Source: Heterostelium album PN500
Taxonomy: Eukaryota; Evosea; Eumycetozoa; Acytosteliales; Acytosteliaceae
Reading direction: 5' to 3'
Length of the DNA stretch: 64,000 nt
Assembly: GCF_000004825.1 (NCBI RefSeq)
Contig: NW_008805102.1
Span: 89,835 to 153,834, forward strand
Part shown: positions 23,590 through 36,945 of the stretch, piece by piece
Position numbering within the stretch: the first letter of the stretch is position 1
Layout of the letters: each line of letters opens with the position of its first letter
Translations under genes and position numbers: made by a program
The notes under the pieces: generated by a model
Seen by the model: only the letters and a program-made list of their open reading frames with translations
Told to the model about the DNA's origin: nothing
The model's database searches: none

Positions 23590-25280
23590 ATGGAAAAATC
23601 ACTATTCTCTTATGTTATTCATAATATTGTATTGAAACAACTGATATTCTATTATATTAGTTATATTCACAGAGCAAAAGATATAAAGTAAGTTCAGTTT
23701 ATCAACTTATAAAATTATTGTTATTAAAATATATAAATATCATTTAATAATAACTTTATTGGTTGGAATTATTTTGTGTATAATCACATATTTATATAAT
23801 TAGAGCTGAGAAATGGGATGTTTATAGTAAAAGTAAAAATAATTTGGTATATCATGGTTATACGGATTTATTAAAGAAATCATTGAAACAAACAGAGATA
23901 TCAAGCAAAGAAAAGAAGTTATCACAATTGGCTGCTTTAAGAGGTCACTTGGATATTGTTAAACTATTTCAAAGACGTGGAGATCTAAGTGGTAATGAAG
24001 TTAATATCTGTGTCAACAGTGGCAATCTAGAGTTGTTCAAGTATCTAGCGGATGAAGTACATCAAACGGTAACCGTCGATGCAATGGACAATTGCGCAAG
24101 ACTTGGCGATCTAAAAATGTTGAAATGGTTTCATGAGAATAGGAGTGAAGGTTGTAGTTATAAGGCAATCGACTACTCGGCCATAAACAACAATACTGAG
24201 ATTGTTCAATGGTTGTACGAGAATAGAACGGAAGGCTGTTCACACGTTGCTTTTGATTGGGCAGCTAGAAATGGTAATATTCCGATGTTACAAATGCTTT
24301 TGGTCAAGAATAACAATGTACATAACTTTACGACCAAAGCAATTGATTTGGCCGCCGAACAAGGACAACTTGAAGTTCTCGAATACCTGAGAGTGAACTT
24401 CCCCGATTTGAAATGTACTACCGATGCAGTCGATAATGCTGCTGCCAATGGTCATTTGGAAGTGATTAAACATCTGCTGACACACAGGAGAGAAGGTGGA
24501 TCCAATATGGCAATGCACTGTGCAGCTGTTTCCGGACATTTGGATATTGTTAGGTATCTCCACGAGAATAGCACTGTGGGCTGTCTTTCCTCGACTATTA
24601 GCTTGGCAATAAGACGCAGCCAACAGGAAGTCGTTAGATTCCTACTGGACAATAGAGGTGAACGTGACCATTCAGAGTTGACATCTGCCTGTGTCATGGG
24701 TGATATGAGCACCGCACAGCTGCTGATCGAACACTACCGCTACGTACCAAATATAATTACTTTGGAGCTTACTATCGACGCTGGAAAGATGGATACCTTT
24801 CTCTATGCGTATAGTAGGATAGTGGTTGATCCGGTGAGAGTTGCAATGCGGCTGGTATTCAGTGGACATGGCGAGATGTTCAAATACTATCTTGATCATC
24901 TCGATTTGTTCGGCGGTTTCGATATTCGAAGTTACAAAGTAACAAACTATGTAAAGTACTATTCAAAAGTGGATATGATAGATTTACTGATCAAATCGAA
25001 ACTGGTACGACTTGATAAGTTACTCTATGCTATATTGATTGCTGACAATTTACCGGGATTAAAACATTTCCAGGAATCGGTTGGACCTCTAGAAAATTAT
25101 ATCAATGAAAAAAGTAAAAAGAGAATGTTATCCTATCATTTCTATATCACAACTATTTATATAAATAATTATCTTAAATCATTGGACCTACCTGAATCAT
25201 CATCTCCTTCACCATCTAAAAATACAAAGAAAACAACAATATCAAGGAGAAGTTCAAAGAAAAATAGAGAAATAAAATAG
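23590..25280 (+). CDS. Dictyostelid ankyrin-family protein
   Basis: Two exons, 23590-23687 and 23804-25280 (AA|GTAAGT...TTAG|A, phase 2), 524 aa. The first exon encodes the leader 'MEKSLFSYVIHNIVLKQLIF', as in the gene at 38932. The body is about ten ankyrin-like repeats of 33-34 residues, for example 'NGHLEVIKHLLTHRREGG' and 'SGHLDIVRYLHENSTVGC'; the loop 'ENRSEGCS' is the family hallmark. The C-terminus is basic ('KNTKKTTISRRSSKKNREIK'). It aligns along its whole length with the gene at 38932, including the leader intron at the same place and phase, so the two are paralogues. Function unknown; repeat proteins of this kind generally bind other proteins. Confidence 0.8.
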
Positions 25281-25332
25281 TTTATTTATAAATCTTTAAC
25301 TTTTTGTATTTTATTATTGTTTTATTGTTTTT

Positions 25333-28300
25333 TTAAAGTTTTGAAAGAATTGGGAAATCATCAACGATTGCTCTTCTTAAATCACTAACTTGATGGCGTA
25401 TTGGAAGTGTTTTTCTGAAGCTGGAGAGACGTTCGGCCAATGTACGGAGCTGTCCTTCTTTCTCTTGGTATGGAGGCAACAATTGGATGTATTCCTCTGG
25501 CTCTTGGTTACGTTCGCTTCTTCTTGGCTTACGCTCCTTCTTGTTGTTCTGACGGGTGGTACGCTTACCAACGACTTCGGTGTGTTTCTTCTTTTGGACT
25601 ACCTTCATCTCGGTGACGAGCGTAGTGGCGTTGGTGAGTAACTCCATCGAGCACGACTCGTAGTAGTTGAGACTGCCCTCCTCGTACATCTTCTCGGCGA
25701 ACCATCCCATACGTTGGAGCAACTGATTCTTCTTGATGGTGATCTCCGGTTGGATGGAGAACAATGTTAGGAAAGCAACCATGTAACCCTCGATGATCGG
25801 ACAGAATAGATTTCCAATGAATCCAACGATCGCTTCGTTCTTGATGCTGTAACGAATCGACTCTCCGTTGACTTGACGTGCAATCAATCCACGAGAAACC
25901 ATCTTATCGATTTGAGTCATGAGGAATTCATCGGTGACCATACCCGGTTTGTTAACAAACTCTGTGGACATGATCTTTGAGAGGAAACGAACATCCTGCA
26001 AGAGTGATTGTTGATCGATCGATTCGTTTTGTTCCTTTGATGCTGCCGATGATCCTGCTGTAGCTGCTGATAATCTATTTCTTAATGACAATAATACACA
26101 TGATACCAAACCATCCCATAAGAAAAGATGGAGCAATTGATTTCTATAGAAATTGAGTACGAGAATGTTCTTTTTGTAGTTGATAGTGTGTTGTCCTCCG
26201 GCTGGTTCGTACATGTTTCTACGCTTGGTGACCAAGTTGCTCAGCAGCTTCAAGGAGTGGTCAACGAGTGCGTCGGATGGACCCTCGAAAGCAACATCTC
26301 CTCCACGAGCAAAGATCTCTTCACGCAACCATTCGACCTTGCTGATAAGTTCGTCACGACTGATACCACGACGGAATGTCAAAAGGATGGTGGCAACAGC
26401 CGATGTTGTGGTGACGATCGCTGACTTTTGAAGATCGGCAACAATTTGATAACCAAGATTCTGAATCAACATTCTACGATCGTCGGCATTGTTGAAAGCA
26501 TCGAACGATGCACCGGGTTGTCTGGTGTTTCCGGCGTTGGAAGACAAGTTCTCAAAGTCACCTTCACTGATGTTTCCGCTGGTTGGTGGAGCGATGTTTG
26601 GCGAGCTGCTGCTGGCGACGGCTGCTGGAGGTGATGGTGGCAAAGTGGTACGAACCGAACTCATATCGCGAGTCAAGTTGTCGGTGTACTGTTTGAGCGA
26701 GATTGGCTGTGCGAAAACAACGTTGATACGTCCCCAGTTCATATTGAGAACCTTGGTGGCACGCAACAATCCGTTGAACGACTCCTTTGTCTTTGACTCA
26801 CCCATCATCTCATTCGAGTACAACTCACCCTCGAGAACCTTCTCGTAGGAGATACCGATCGGTGCAACGTGAACATCGTGCACCTTGTTCTCAAAGAATG
26901 GATTGGCAATCATCGACAACATTCCCATCTTTGGATAGAGTGACTTTCCGGTACGCGAACGCTTACCCTCAATGAAGAACTCAACGGGCTGATTGTCGAT
27001 AATCAGACGTTGGACGTACTCAGAGAAGATCGCCCAGTAGAGTGCGTCACCGTGGAACGAACGACGCAAGAAGAAAGCACCGGCGTTTCTAAAGAACCAA
27101 CGCACGATAATGATAGCAAGGAAATCCTCACCGGCGGCAATGTGTGGCAGTGGGAGGTTGTACTCAAAGAAGATGTAAGAGATGATGAGGAAATCGATGT
27201 ACGATCGGTGGGTGGGGATGAGAACGACCGGCGACTTTTGAATGGCGGCACGAATCTGCTCGATACCTTTCTCGTCGACGTGAATTCCCTGGTAGAGCTT
27301 ACGCCATACCTTCTTGAGGAACCAACCGATGACACGAACCACAACAATGTTGAGATTCGACTGCATTCTATCCATGATTTGAGCGGCACGTCTCTCGATC
27401 TCCGAGACGAGGACACCCTCCTCACGCGATACCTTCTCCATGGCCATTTGGACACGTGGTGAGTTCATCACGAGTGAACGGATCTCCACGGGTGCACGTG
27501 GTGGAAGTGGAGTCTGAGTGACGTGACGATACGATGTGTAGGCCCACGAGACATCAGCGAAAATCCATTGGAGCAGACCGGATTGATTCATGTCGGACTT
27601 GGTGATGAGCGAATTATTGAGCAGCTCAGTTGGTGGACGAACACCCTCCTCCTTCAAGACGTACTTGTGCAATCCATAGCAGAAATAGCAGAAATAGGAT
27701 TGCCAGTTGATTTCGGCGGCGTCGCAATTGAAACGAACACGATCCTCTGCGTCCAAGACCTCCTGGAAGATCTTTTCGAGTGTGGTGACAGAGAATACCC
27801 ATTCGTGACCTGTGAAATGTTGGAATGTATCTGTAATGAGACGTGCTGCCTTTGTCATTTTCTTGAACGCCTCGGACTTGGCTTTCGTCTCTTCGTTGCC
27901 GGTGAGTGTCGACATCAGTGACAACAACACCGATGGAATACCGTACTTCATAAAGAAATGTGCTTCGTACATCATAATATTGGTATGGAAATTGAAAGAT
28001 GATCTAGCAATCGACTTCTTTGGTGTATGATTACGCCAGTACTCAGAAACATAATGAGCTGCTGTATTCCATGCAACTGGATTTCTATGACTTGTACCAA
28101 CCTATATATATATTGTTGATTGATTTGATTGAATGAATTATATTAATTACTAAATTTGGTTATATCTAATTTCCATTGTCTGTGATAATTACTTGATAAA
28201 TTTGTAATGTATTTTGGTTGGCGATCGATGGAACAACTGCCAACATTGCGTTGGCTACCATGTCGACTGGAACGATGTCGGCAACCATACGTCCATCTCC

Positions 28301-29107
28301 CTTCATGAATTGAACTAGACCGACACCACAATAGAGCATGACTGCACCGACCGCAGCGACAGAGTCGACCCAACCTGGGACTGGCTCCTTCAACGAACCT
28401 CCAATAATGGTTGGACGCACAAAACACAGTGGAATATCACCACGCTTCAACGCCAAGATACGCTCTGTAATGGCTTTGGTGAATGTGTAGGTGTTTGGGT
28501 AGGCACCGAGCAAGTTTGGTGTGATCTTGTCGATGTTGGCGACATCCTGCTTCATGATCAACTCGACCATCTCCTCCGGGTTGAAATCCAACACTGGCAA
28601 CTCCTCGTCGAGCCAACCCTCACGGTTGGAATTCACGTAGGCAGTGGAACAGTGAACGAAAGCGATCAGGTTCTTCAGGCGCTTCGCCACTTCGAAGGCG
28701 TGCAACGTTCCGTAGAGATTCGACTCGATGGCCTTGTCGAGACGCTCACGGAAATCGATGGACGCTGCGCAATGCAAGATGATGTTGACGCGCTCGCACA
28801 CCGTTTTCAAGTCGTCCGCCGACAGACCCATTTGGTCCTTCTGGAGGTCACCGCTAATTGGGAACACTTTGCCACGCAGGTAACGATCGAACTGCTCGGC
28901 ACCCATACGCTCACGCATCACATCCCAGATACGCGATCCAACGATGTCATCTTCGAAACGCTCCTTTGCATTGCCTCTAATAACAATATAAACGGAAACG
29001 ACATCGGGCAAGTCACGAACGATCTTCTCCAACAAAACCTTACCTACAAATCCAGTGCAACCTGTAATCAAAATTGATTTACCTGCAAAAAATTGTGGAA
29101 TAACCAT
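25333..29107 (-). CDS. FARAT-like: Fatty acyl-CoA reductase fused to DHAP/glycerol-3-phosphate acyltransferase (ether-lipid synthesis)
   Basis: Two exons, 29107-28193 and 28101-25333 (GTAATT...TATAG, phase 0), 1227 aa. Residues 1-305 are an extended-SDR reductase domain: 'ITGCTGFVGKVLLEKI' (NADPH-binding TGxxGxxG) and 'YTFTKAITE' (catalytic YxxxK). Residues about 306-420 are the FAR C-terminal region. From about 590 there is a GPAT/DHAPAT-type acyltransferase: 'HRSYIDF' (H-x4-D motif, about 603), 'GAFFLRRSF', 'FFIEGKRSRTGK' and 'APIGISYEKV'. A Pro/Ser-rich insertion lies near 'TTLPPSPPAAVASSS'. The protein ends 'FPILSKL', a canonical PTS1, so it should enter peroxisomes. One part makes the fatty alcohol and the other acylates DHAP, the two inputs of alkyl-DHAP synthase. 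The fusion has been reported in Dictyostelium. Confidence 0.92.
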
Positions 29108-30135
29108 TTTTCTCTATGTTTTTTTTGGTTTTGAATTTTTTTCACACACACTTCACTTTTCTGACTGACTGACAAACTAACTAATTACTAATAACTAATT
29201 AATTTCTTTCTATATATATGTATATGAATATATTTATATATCTAAACTAAAAGTTTTTAAGATATATATTTTAAACTTTTTGTGAAAAAAACAATAAAAA
29301 AGAAAAAAGATGATTATCTATTTAATATATTAATATATTTATATTAAGATTTATAAATATATTTTGTATATATTAAGTTGTTGTTTTTTTGTTTTGGTAT
29401 GGTTGGTAATGGAAGATTACTAATCTAACAATATAAAACTAAAAAAAACCCAAACAATCGACTTTTTAAAAGCAATAAAAAGGTTGTTTTTGTCAAGTCA
29501 ATAAAAAAAAACTTTGACTTTGATATTATTCGATTTATTTAAATGAAAAAAAATAATAAAATTAAAAATTAAAAGTAATTTTTTTTTTTTTTTTTTTTTT
29601 GTAACAAACGGTTTCATTGTTTTTTTTCATTGACAACAATTTTTACCAAAATTATAAAAAAAATCAGCAAAAATCAAAAACATCATTAAAATGAATTGTT
29701 AGTGGTTTTTTTGCGATTCCCAATTTCAAAAAACTAAATGATTTTACAACACATAAAAAAAAAACACACCATAAAATTAAAAAACAATACCATTCAAATT
29801 TGTGTTGTGTGTCTGTTCTAAAAAACCTGTCTATTAATTTATAAAGTTACTAATTATTTTTGATATTAATATTTGTTGTGTGATCATGTTGACTCCTTTG
29901 AAATTTTATAAAATTTTAATTTTTTTTTGTAAATTTCTTTTTTACTTTTATTTTTTTTTTTTTGATTTTTTTCAATTTTGTTTTTCCACACTTGACCAAT
30001 TTCAATCGTCAATAAAAATTTAAGATTGAATAAATATCAATTTATTATTAATATTACTTCTTTGCTTTTTAACTATAATAATATTATATTTTATATTAAA
30101 GTTTTAATTTAAAGAGAAGCTATTAATAAATAATA
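29108..30135. promoter_or_regulatory. Divergent intergenic region, FARAT-like / MMSDH
   Basis: 1.03 kb, almost entirely A/T, with a run of about 21 T at 29580. It separates two divergent metabolic genes and presumably holds both promoters. No RNA gene or mobile element recognised. Confidence 0.4.
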
Positions 30136-31935
30136 ATGTTGTCCTCTAAATTCTCAAACGTTGTCGTCTCAAACTTGGGTTTCAGATCATTCCACTCCTC
30201 TGCCTTCAGTTTGGCTCATGTAAGTGTTTTCTTCAGATTGTTGTTGATAATGTATCATATATGAAATAACTAACATATTGAACCAACACATCTATTTACT
30301 TATACATTTAATATATATATATATGTATATTTATAATCATAATTATAATCAACTATTTTGGGAAAAAAAAACAAACAAAAAAAACAAAATGATTATTTTT
30401 TGATTATCAATTTTCTGTTCATCTATATCAATGTACAGACTACCAAATTATTGATTAATGGTAAATTCGTAGAGTCAAAGACAAAGGAATGGTTGGATGT
30501 TAGAAATCCAGCTACTAATGAAATCGTTACAAAGGTTCCATTGGCAACTCAAGAAGAGATGAAGGCAGCTGTCGATGCCGCCAAGAATGCTTTCCCAGCT
30601 TGGAGAGACGTTTCAGTCTCCAATCGTTCACGTATCATCGCCAACTACAGAGCTTTGATCAATAAGAATATGGACAAGATCGCCGCCATCATCACAGAGG
30701 AACAAGGTAAGACTCTCCCAGACGCCAAGGGTGACGTCTTCCGTGGTCTCGAAGTCGTCGAGCACGCTTGCAACGTCGCCACCCTCATGATGGGTGAGAC
30801 CGTCGAGAACGTCTCAAAGAACGTCGATATCTACTCATACAACCAACCACTCGGTGTCTGCGCCGGTATCACCCCATTCAACTTCCCAGCTATGATTCCA
30901 CTCTGGATGTTCCCATTGGCCATCGCCTGTGGTAACACCTACGTTTTGAAGCCATCGGAGCGTGTCCCAGGTGCATCGATGTACTTGGCCGAACTCGCCA
31001 TCGAAGCCGGTGTTCCAGCCGGTGTCTTGAACATTATTCACGGTGCAAGAGATGCCGTCAACTTTATCTGTGACGAGCCAGCCATCCGTGCCATCTCGTT
31101 CGTCGGTTCCGGTGAAGCCGGTACCTACATCCACGCCCGTGGAACCAAGAACGGTAAGCGTGTCCAATCAAACATGGCCGCCAAGAATCACGCCACCATC
31201 TTGCCAGACGCCCACAAGGAGCGTACTCTCGACGCATTGACCGGTGCCGCTTTCGGTGCTTCCGGTCAACGTTGTATGGCCCTCTCTGCCGCCGTCTTTG
31301 TCGGTGACGCCCAAAACTGGATTCCAGAGTTGGTCGAGCGTGCCAGAAAGCTAAAGGTTACCTGCGGTGCCGTCGAAGGTGCCGATCTCGGTCCAGTCAT
31401 CTCACCACAAGCCAAGGAGCGTATCCACACCCTCATCCAAAGAGGTGTTGACGAGGGTGCCACCTTGCTCTTGGACGGTCGTAACGTCAAGGTCCCAGAG
31501 GCCTACTCCAAGGGTAACTTTGTCGGTCCAACCGTGTTGTCCGACGTCACTCCAGATATGACCTGTTACAAGGAAGAGATCTTTGGTCCAGTCTTGGTAT
31601 GTTTGAAGGCTGCCACCTTGGACGACGCCATCAAGCTCATCAACAACAACCCATACGGTAACGGTACTGCCATCTTCACCAGCTCTGGTGCCGCCGCCCG
31701 TAAATACCAATACGAAATCGACGTCGGTCAAGTCGGTATCAATCTTCCAATCCCAGTTCCACTCCCATTCTTCTCTTTCACTGGTTCACGTGCTTCCTTC
31801 GTTGGTTCATCCCATTTCTACGGAAAGCAAGGTGTCAACTTCTACACCCAAACCAAGACCATCACCTCCAACTGGAGAGACGACGACATCTCAACTGGTG
31901 TTGCCACTCACATGCCAATTTTGGGAAAGAACTAA
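30136..31935 (+). CDS. mmsdh: Methylmalonate-semialdehyde dehydrogenase (acylating), mitochondrial
   Basis: Two exons, 30136-30219 and 30439-31935 (GTAAGT...TACAG, phase 0), 526 aa. Exon 1 encodes a 28-residue leader rich in Ser, Arg and hydrophobics without acidic residues ('[16 protein letters not shown]'), a mitochondrial presequence. The rest is a full ALDH6-type enzyme: '[20 protein letters not shown]' and '[11 protein letters not shown]' (cofactor site), '[15 protein letters not shown]' (Rossmann Gly loop), '[11 protein letters not shown]' (nucleophilic Cys) and 'EEIFGPVL'. It oxidises methylmalonate semialdehyde to propionyl-CoA (and malonate semialdehyde to acetyl-CoA) with NAD+ and CoA in valine and pyrimidine breakdown. 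Coding sequence is strongly C-ending at third positions, unlike its neighbours, suggesting high expression. Confidence 0.95.
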
Positions 31936-32083
31936 AATAACTTTAAAAAAAGCGATAATATAATAATAGTAATAAAATAATATAAATTTAACAAGCAAAT
32001 AGATTATATATTTGTAATTATAAATAAGTTTATTTTTTTTTCTTTTTTTTTAATTCTATTTTTAAAGAGGACTTGGAATGTGT

Positions 32084-33029
32084 TTATCTGCTCTTGATGT
32101 AACTCTTCATTCCGTAATCCATCTCACCTCTGTGTTTCTTGGCAGATGTCAATCTGAGAACCTTGAAGAAAATACCGGCAACTAAGAAGAAGTTTACGAA
32201 CCAGAAGAAGAGTGCAACTACATGGAGAGCTCCAACGGCCTTGTGCTTATTGTGGAAAAGAGAAATGAGCCAAATCAATCCGCTATTAATAGAAATAAGA
32301 AGAATATTTAAATGTTAATTATCTATTTGTTTAGATTATATTTAAGTTGGTTATTAAATTTAATACTTACTGCATACCAGAATGTTTAAATCCAATGAAA
32401 AACATAATGTTGAAACATAATAAAGCAAAGTAACCGAGGAGGAAAGAGTAGGTTGCTTTTGGTTTTTGAGATCTGGCGGCTCTATATAATCTTCTGGTCA
32501 TAAAGAATGTAAATGGAATACCTATTAACATGTAGAATAGCGACAAGAAGAAATCACCGACCGAACTGTAAACTATGACAGCAATACCACAGACAAAGTT
32601 CCAGATCAGACTAGCGCATGTCCAGAAGAAAACTACATAGGAGAACTTAACGAGACGTTGGTTGGGCACAGGAATATCCTCAGAGACGGCAACTCTTGTA
32701 ATGGGCATGAAACTAGGGTAGTTGGCTGGTCCCATTGGATTGTTGGTCATCATATTTACTTGGCCAGGTGCAGCGGCAGTCGATGCACTTCCAGCGGCAT
32801 CGGAAGAAGCTTGTCCATTGAGGTTCAGATTTCTTTCACGGTGTCTCAGCTCTTCTTCCCATCTCATGAGATTCTGCTCCTTCTCAAAGAGACCCTGTGA
32901 ATCAACTGCATGTAGAGTGGACTGAGAAGCAGATGGCTGGAATGTTGGAACGGCGGTTGTAGAACCAGACATTGAACCCTCAGGGAATTCTGTAGATTTC
33001 AAAATTGGATATGGTGGTGAGGATGACAT
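32084..33029 (-). CDS. Secretory carrier-associated membrane protein (SCAMP)
   Basis: Two exons, 33029-32371 and 32282-32084 (CA|GTAAGT...AATAG|C, phase 2), 285 aa. The N-terminal cytosolic part has a short coiled coil ('LMRWEEELRHRERNLNL'), as in SCAMPs. Four membrane spans follow from about residue 130: 'VVFFWTCASLIWNFVCGIA', 'FFLSLFYMLIGIPFTFFM', 'FLLGYFALLCFNIMFFIGF' and 'ALHVVALFFWFVNFFLVAG'. The segment between spans 2 and 3 ('TRRLYRAARSQKPKATYSF') is the conserved amphipathic loop region. SCAMPs travel in post-Golgi and endosomal membranes and assist vesicle fusion and recycling. NPF repeats, frequent in animal SCAMPs, are not visible. Confidence 0.9.
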
Positions 33030-36000
33030 TGTTAAAGTATTTTTTTGTTAATGAACAAATGGATAAATCAATAAATAAATTAATTTTAATCAAAGAAATA
33101 AAATTTTTAATTCTTTACAATTGTATAATTTTTAAATAAAAAATGGACAATTTATCGTTATTTGATTTTTGAATTCAATTTATAAATTAACTAACTAAAG
33201 TTATGAATTGTTTATAAATAAATAATTTGTAGTTGTTGATACAAATAAATAAATAATAAATAAATAATAAATAAATAAAACTTTAAAGTTGTTACTTGAT
33301 AAATAAGTTAAAACTCAAGAAACTTTTTGGATTTTAATAGTTGGAGTCTAATGGTATTACTCCTATAAGAGGCAGATATAGATCTATAGGAAAATTGTAA
33401 AAACTCAAAAAAATATATTATTTTTTCTAAAGGTGGTAGAAAAAAATAAAAATATATTTAAGTGACTGATTACGTATTTGAATTTACAATAAAATTACTG
33501 AATTTGGAATGAAAATAAAAATATAAATAAACACACATTATTCTTTTAGGTACATTAGGCTGTTGTTCTTTTCCACTTTAATTACCACAAATTGGTTTAT
33601 TTGCCAAAATAAACAAGAAACAAGCCTTTTATGATATTAACATTAGAATTTCATCCATCTTTAAAGATTTTATGACTATCTATTTTAAAAAATTATTTTT
33701 AATTTTTTTATTCTTTTGTAATTTCTTTTTTTGATTCATAAATATGTAAAATAAATCATCCAAAATCTAAATAATACTGTTTTTGTTTTAAACTAATTAA
33801 AAAAAAATAAAATAAAAAAAAAAATTTTAAAAAATATTTGTTTTTTTTTTATGTTTTTTTTGTTTTTTTTATAACACTATATATTTCTTAATTAAGAAAT
33901 TCATGGTTACTCTTTATCTCTACTTGAGATAAATTTATGAGATTTGATATGTGTAATTTCTTTTTATCATAAAAATAAAATGTAAAATATCTTTTTGTGA
34001 TTTAAATTGGTTTTAGCATGGAAATTTAAAATTGGGATTATAATTCTGGAATTTCAAATATTTGAAATCCCAAATCTAGTTGAAGATTTTCTTGAAAAGT
34101 ACGAACTACGATACCCATTAATCTTTTAGTTTAGTAATTCAAGTATGATATGATTGTGCAAATAAATAGATAACCCTTCCAAAAAAAAGTGTAATAATTT
34201 GCTGATCTATTTCTTTAAAAGGTAATTACGTGATGATATGACCAACGGTTTTTCTTAAAGTTCCAATAAATAAATATGTGATGCTGATGTTGATGTTGAT
34301 GATAACATTTATTGTTGTTTGTGGATTTCTCAGGACAAATAAACAAAAGTTTCAAAGATCTTGAAAGATTAGATGGATAGATTTCATTAATTTGCAGAAA
34401 ATCCAACAACACAAAACCTTCACCAAAAATATAAAGAATGTTTTTTTGCAAACAAAAAAAAATAAAAAAAATACAAAATGGATTTGCAAACACTTTCTTT
34501 ACGCGTAACCACCTGGTAACTATATCGACCTAATCGGCAATTAAACAACTATCAAAATAATAATGATAGGAATCTAATTGATCGGTGTTTTCTGTAAAAA
34601 CTACAAGCACATGACATAGAAATCATTCTGTTTTGTTGTTTGTTGTTGTTTTTTGCTAAACATTGTATAGGTGCGCGTACGCAAACGTTTGCGTGTGTGC
34701 GATTTAACAACATAAATAATATATTTGGTGCTCCAGAAAAGTAAACTAATGATTTAACTGATTTTGAAAAAGGTATAAACTTTTACTTTACACTACATCA
34801 TTGTAATATAAATAGTTAGTGTTGTAACCAAATAAATTAAATTTTATATTTTTAAAAATAAAGTTTATAAATAAATAATATTGTTTTAATTTGGCACAAA
34901 CAAAGTTGGTTGATGATGTTGTTGAGCCTGTGGAGATTGATAGATAAATAGATAGATGGTCTGGATTGTTGGTGCTCTTGGTTCCCACACCCACCAACTC
35001 TTTTCTTTTTTTTTTTTTTTTGCTGCAGTACATCGATGCTTCCTGTGAGAAAAACATCTCGACCAAAAAGGAAATAAGAAAAAGTTTATCAAAATTTGCA
35101 AAAATAAAAAAAAACAACTTTCATCAAAATGCTCTTAAATTAATTTATTTTATTTGCAATTTATTGTTAATGAGAAGCGATGAAAACAAAAAATCGTTAT
35201 TTTTAATTTTTCAAAAAAAAAACTCACAAAAAACACAATTTTTGTGTGAATTGGTTAACACAAGCAACATTTTTTACTTAATTAGTACGGGAAATTTGGG
35301 ACTGCAACAAGGGGGAATTTTGATATCAAAATCGTCATCATTCAACTTTATTTGTTGCATTATTTTTTTGGGGTTTTCTTTCTTGCTCTTTCAATTTCTA
35401 ATATTGGTATTTGATGATGTTGTAATATTTTTAAATTTCCACCTATATGTGTCACTCATTCTTTCTATCTATGTTTCTTTTTTCTTTTTCTCTGCCAACA
35501 AACAAACATATACACATATAATTTGATTTTAACATTAGACTTTGTAATAATAATTTTTTAAAAATTTAATATTAAGAGAATAAGACAAAAATCAAATTAA
35601 GATTAGATAGATAGTAAAAAACAAAACAAAATAATAAGATTAAAAGATTTAATACAATACAACCCAATTGCAAACATTTTTATTTAGTAATAGATAAAAA
35701 TTATAATCATCATAATCAACAACATAATAATAATATATTATTTTCATAAAGATTAAGAAATCGAATCATAGATATTATTTAGTAATAGATAGGTAGATAA
35801 ATAACATTAGATAAGATAAAGAATTATTTAAGATACAGGCAAAAAAGTAAAACAAAAAAAAAAAAAAAAGTAAGAAACTGACAGGAAAAAAAAAAAATAG
35901 TTATATTAAAAAATAGTTATATTAAAAAAATGATGTTATAAAAGGATATTATTGGCAGTTTTTAAAATTATAAAAAAAAAAACAACTCTTATTTGTATTG

Positions 36001-36945
36001 GATGTTGTTATGTTTGTTCAATGTTGTTGTTGAATTTTCAGAGTAGAAATCCACTTAAATATCAATGTAACATCCCCCAAAAATTTCAAAAACTTAATTT
36101 TATCTTAGTTTGAATCGTCACAATTCAAATTGTTCAGTTTTTATATTATTTATTTAATTTTTTTTTTAATTTTAAAAACAACTTAATTTAATCAAATTAA
36201 AAAAAAAGAAGCATTTCAAGTTTATTTGTTTACAAAAAACGAACAATCTTCATCTGTCTAATCATCAGCACCACTAAAATAACACACTCAGTATTATATT
36301 ATTGTTTTTACATTTCTATAATAAAATATCGTCATGTTAATGTTAATGTTATTTTTAAATTGAATGAATTCGGTAATAAATATATTTACAATAACATCAA
36401 TATAACAACAGCGCAAAAATATAACTATAATAACACACAAATTATTTTTAGTTTATCACATCAAATTGACAACATTGATTTCCTAAATTTCACAAACCAA
36501 ACTAAATGCAAAAGTTTGTATATGAATCTCACAACATCATCTCGCACCACTACACACTACACTATCAACACACTCACACACAACCAAAAATTCAAAACCT
36601 TCAAACACATTCCATTCAAATTTGCATTTACTCAGCTTTCTAAATCTTACCTTTTTTTATTATTTATATTCCAATACAATATATATACTTTCAATTCAAT
36701 TTCAAAAACTATAATAAAAACAATAGTAATTATATTGACATTAATCATTTCAATTAATTTATATCTATTAAAATCAATCTTATCATTTAATTTAACTTTG
36801 TTTTACTAATTCCAAAAAAAACAATATTATTTTAATTATCAATAGAAATAGCATAGAATAGCTCACAGAATAATAATATAATTTATAGATACATAGTTTT
36901 TTTTTTGCAAATTTCAATTTCTCGAAGTAATTATACGATTGTAGG
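33030..36945. other. Large non-coding gap, divergent SCAMP / F-box genes
   Basis: 3.9 kb with no convincing gene. It is mostly A/T runs with islands of higher complexity: 33560-33660, 34480-34700 (with the 16-bp palindrome listed separately) and 34900-35060. Open frames at 34966-35526 and 36360-36809 are Phe/Ile/Asn/Lys-rich, lack ATG starts and look like chance frames in AT-rich DNA. It may hold long regulatory regions, an untranslated leader for the F-box gene, or a non-coding transcript. Confidence 0.4.
34679..34694. promoter_or_regulatory. 16-bp perfect palindrome in a GC island
   Basis: 'acgcaaacgtttgcgt' reads the same on both strands and sits in 'gtgcgcgtacgcaaacgtttgcgtgtgtgcga', a CpG-rich patch inside very AT-rich non-coding DNA. 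It may be a dimeric transcription-factor site; no factor assigned. Confidence 0.4.

Noticed and set aside
27010-27462. 150-codon frames overlapping the acyltransferase on both strands
   Set aside because: Shadows of a GC-richer conserved coding region; no independent evidence.
34966-35526. 186-codon plus-strand frame
   Set aside because: No ATG at its start; Phe/Leu/Ile/Lys composition expected from AT-rich DNA; no domain or splice support.
36360-36809. 149-codon plus-strand frame upstream of the F-box gene
   Set aside because: No ATG at its start, low-complexity Ile/Asn/Thr/Phe composition; more likely upstream or leader DNA of the F-box gene.
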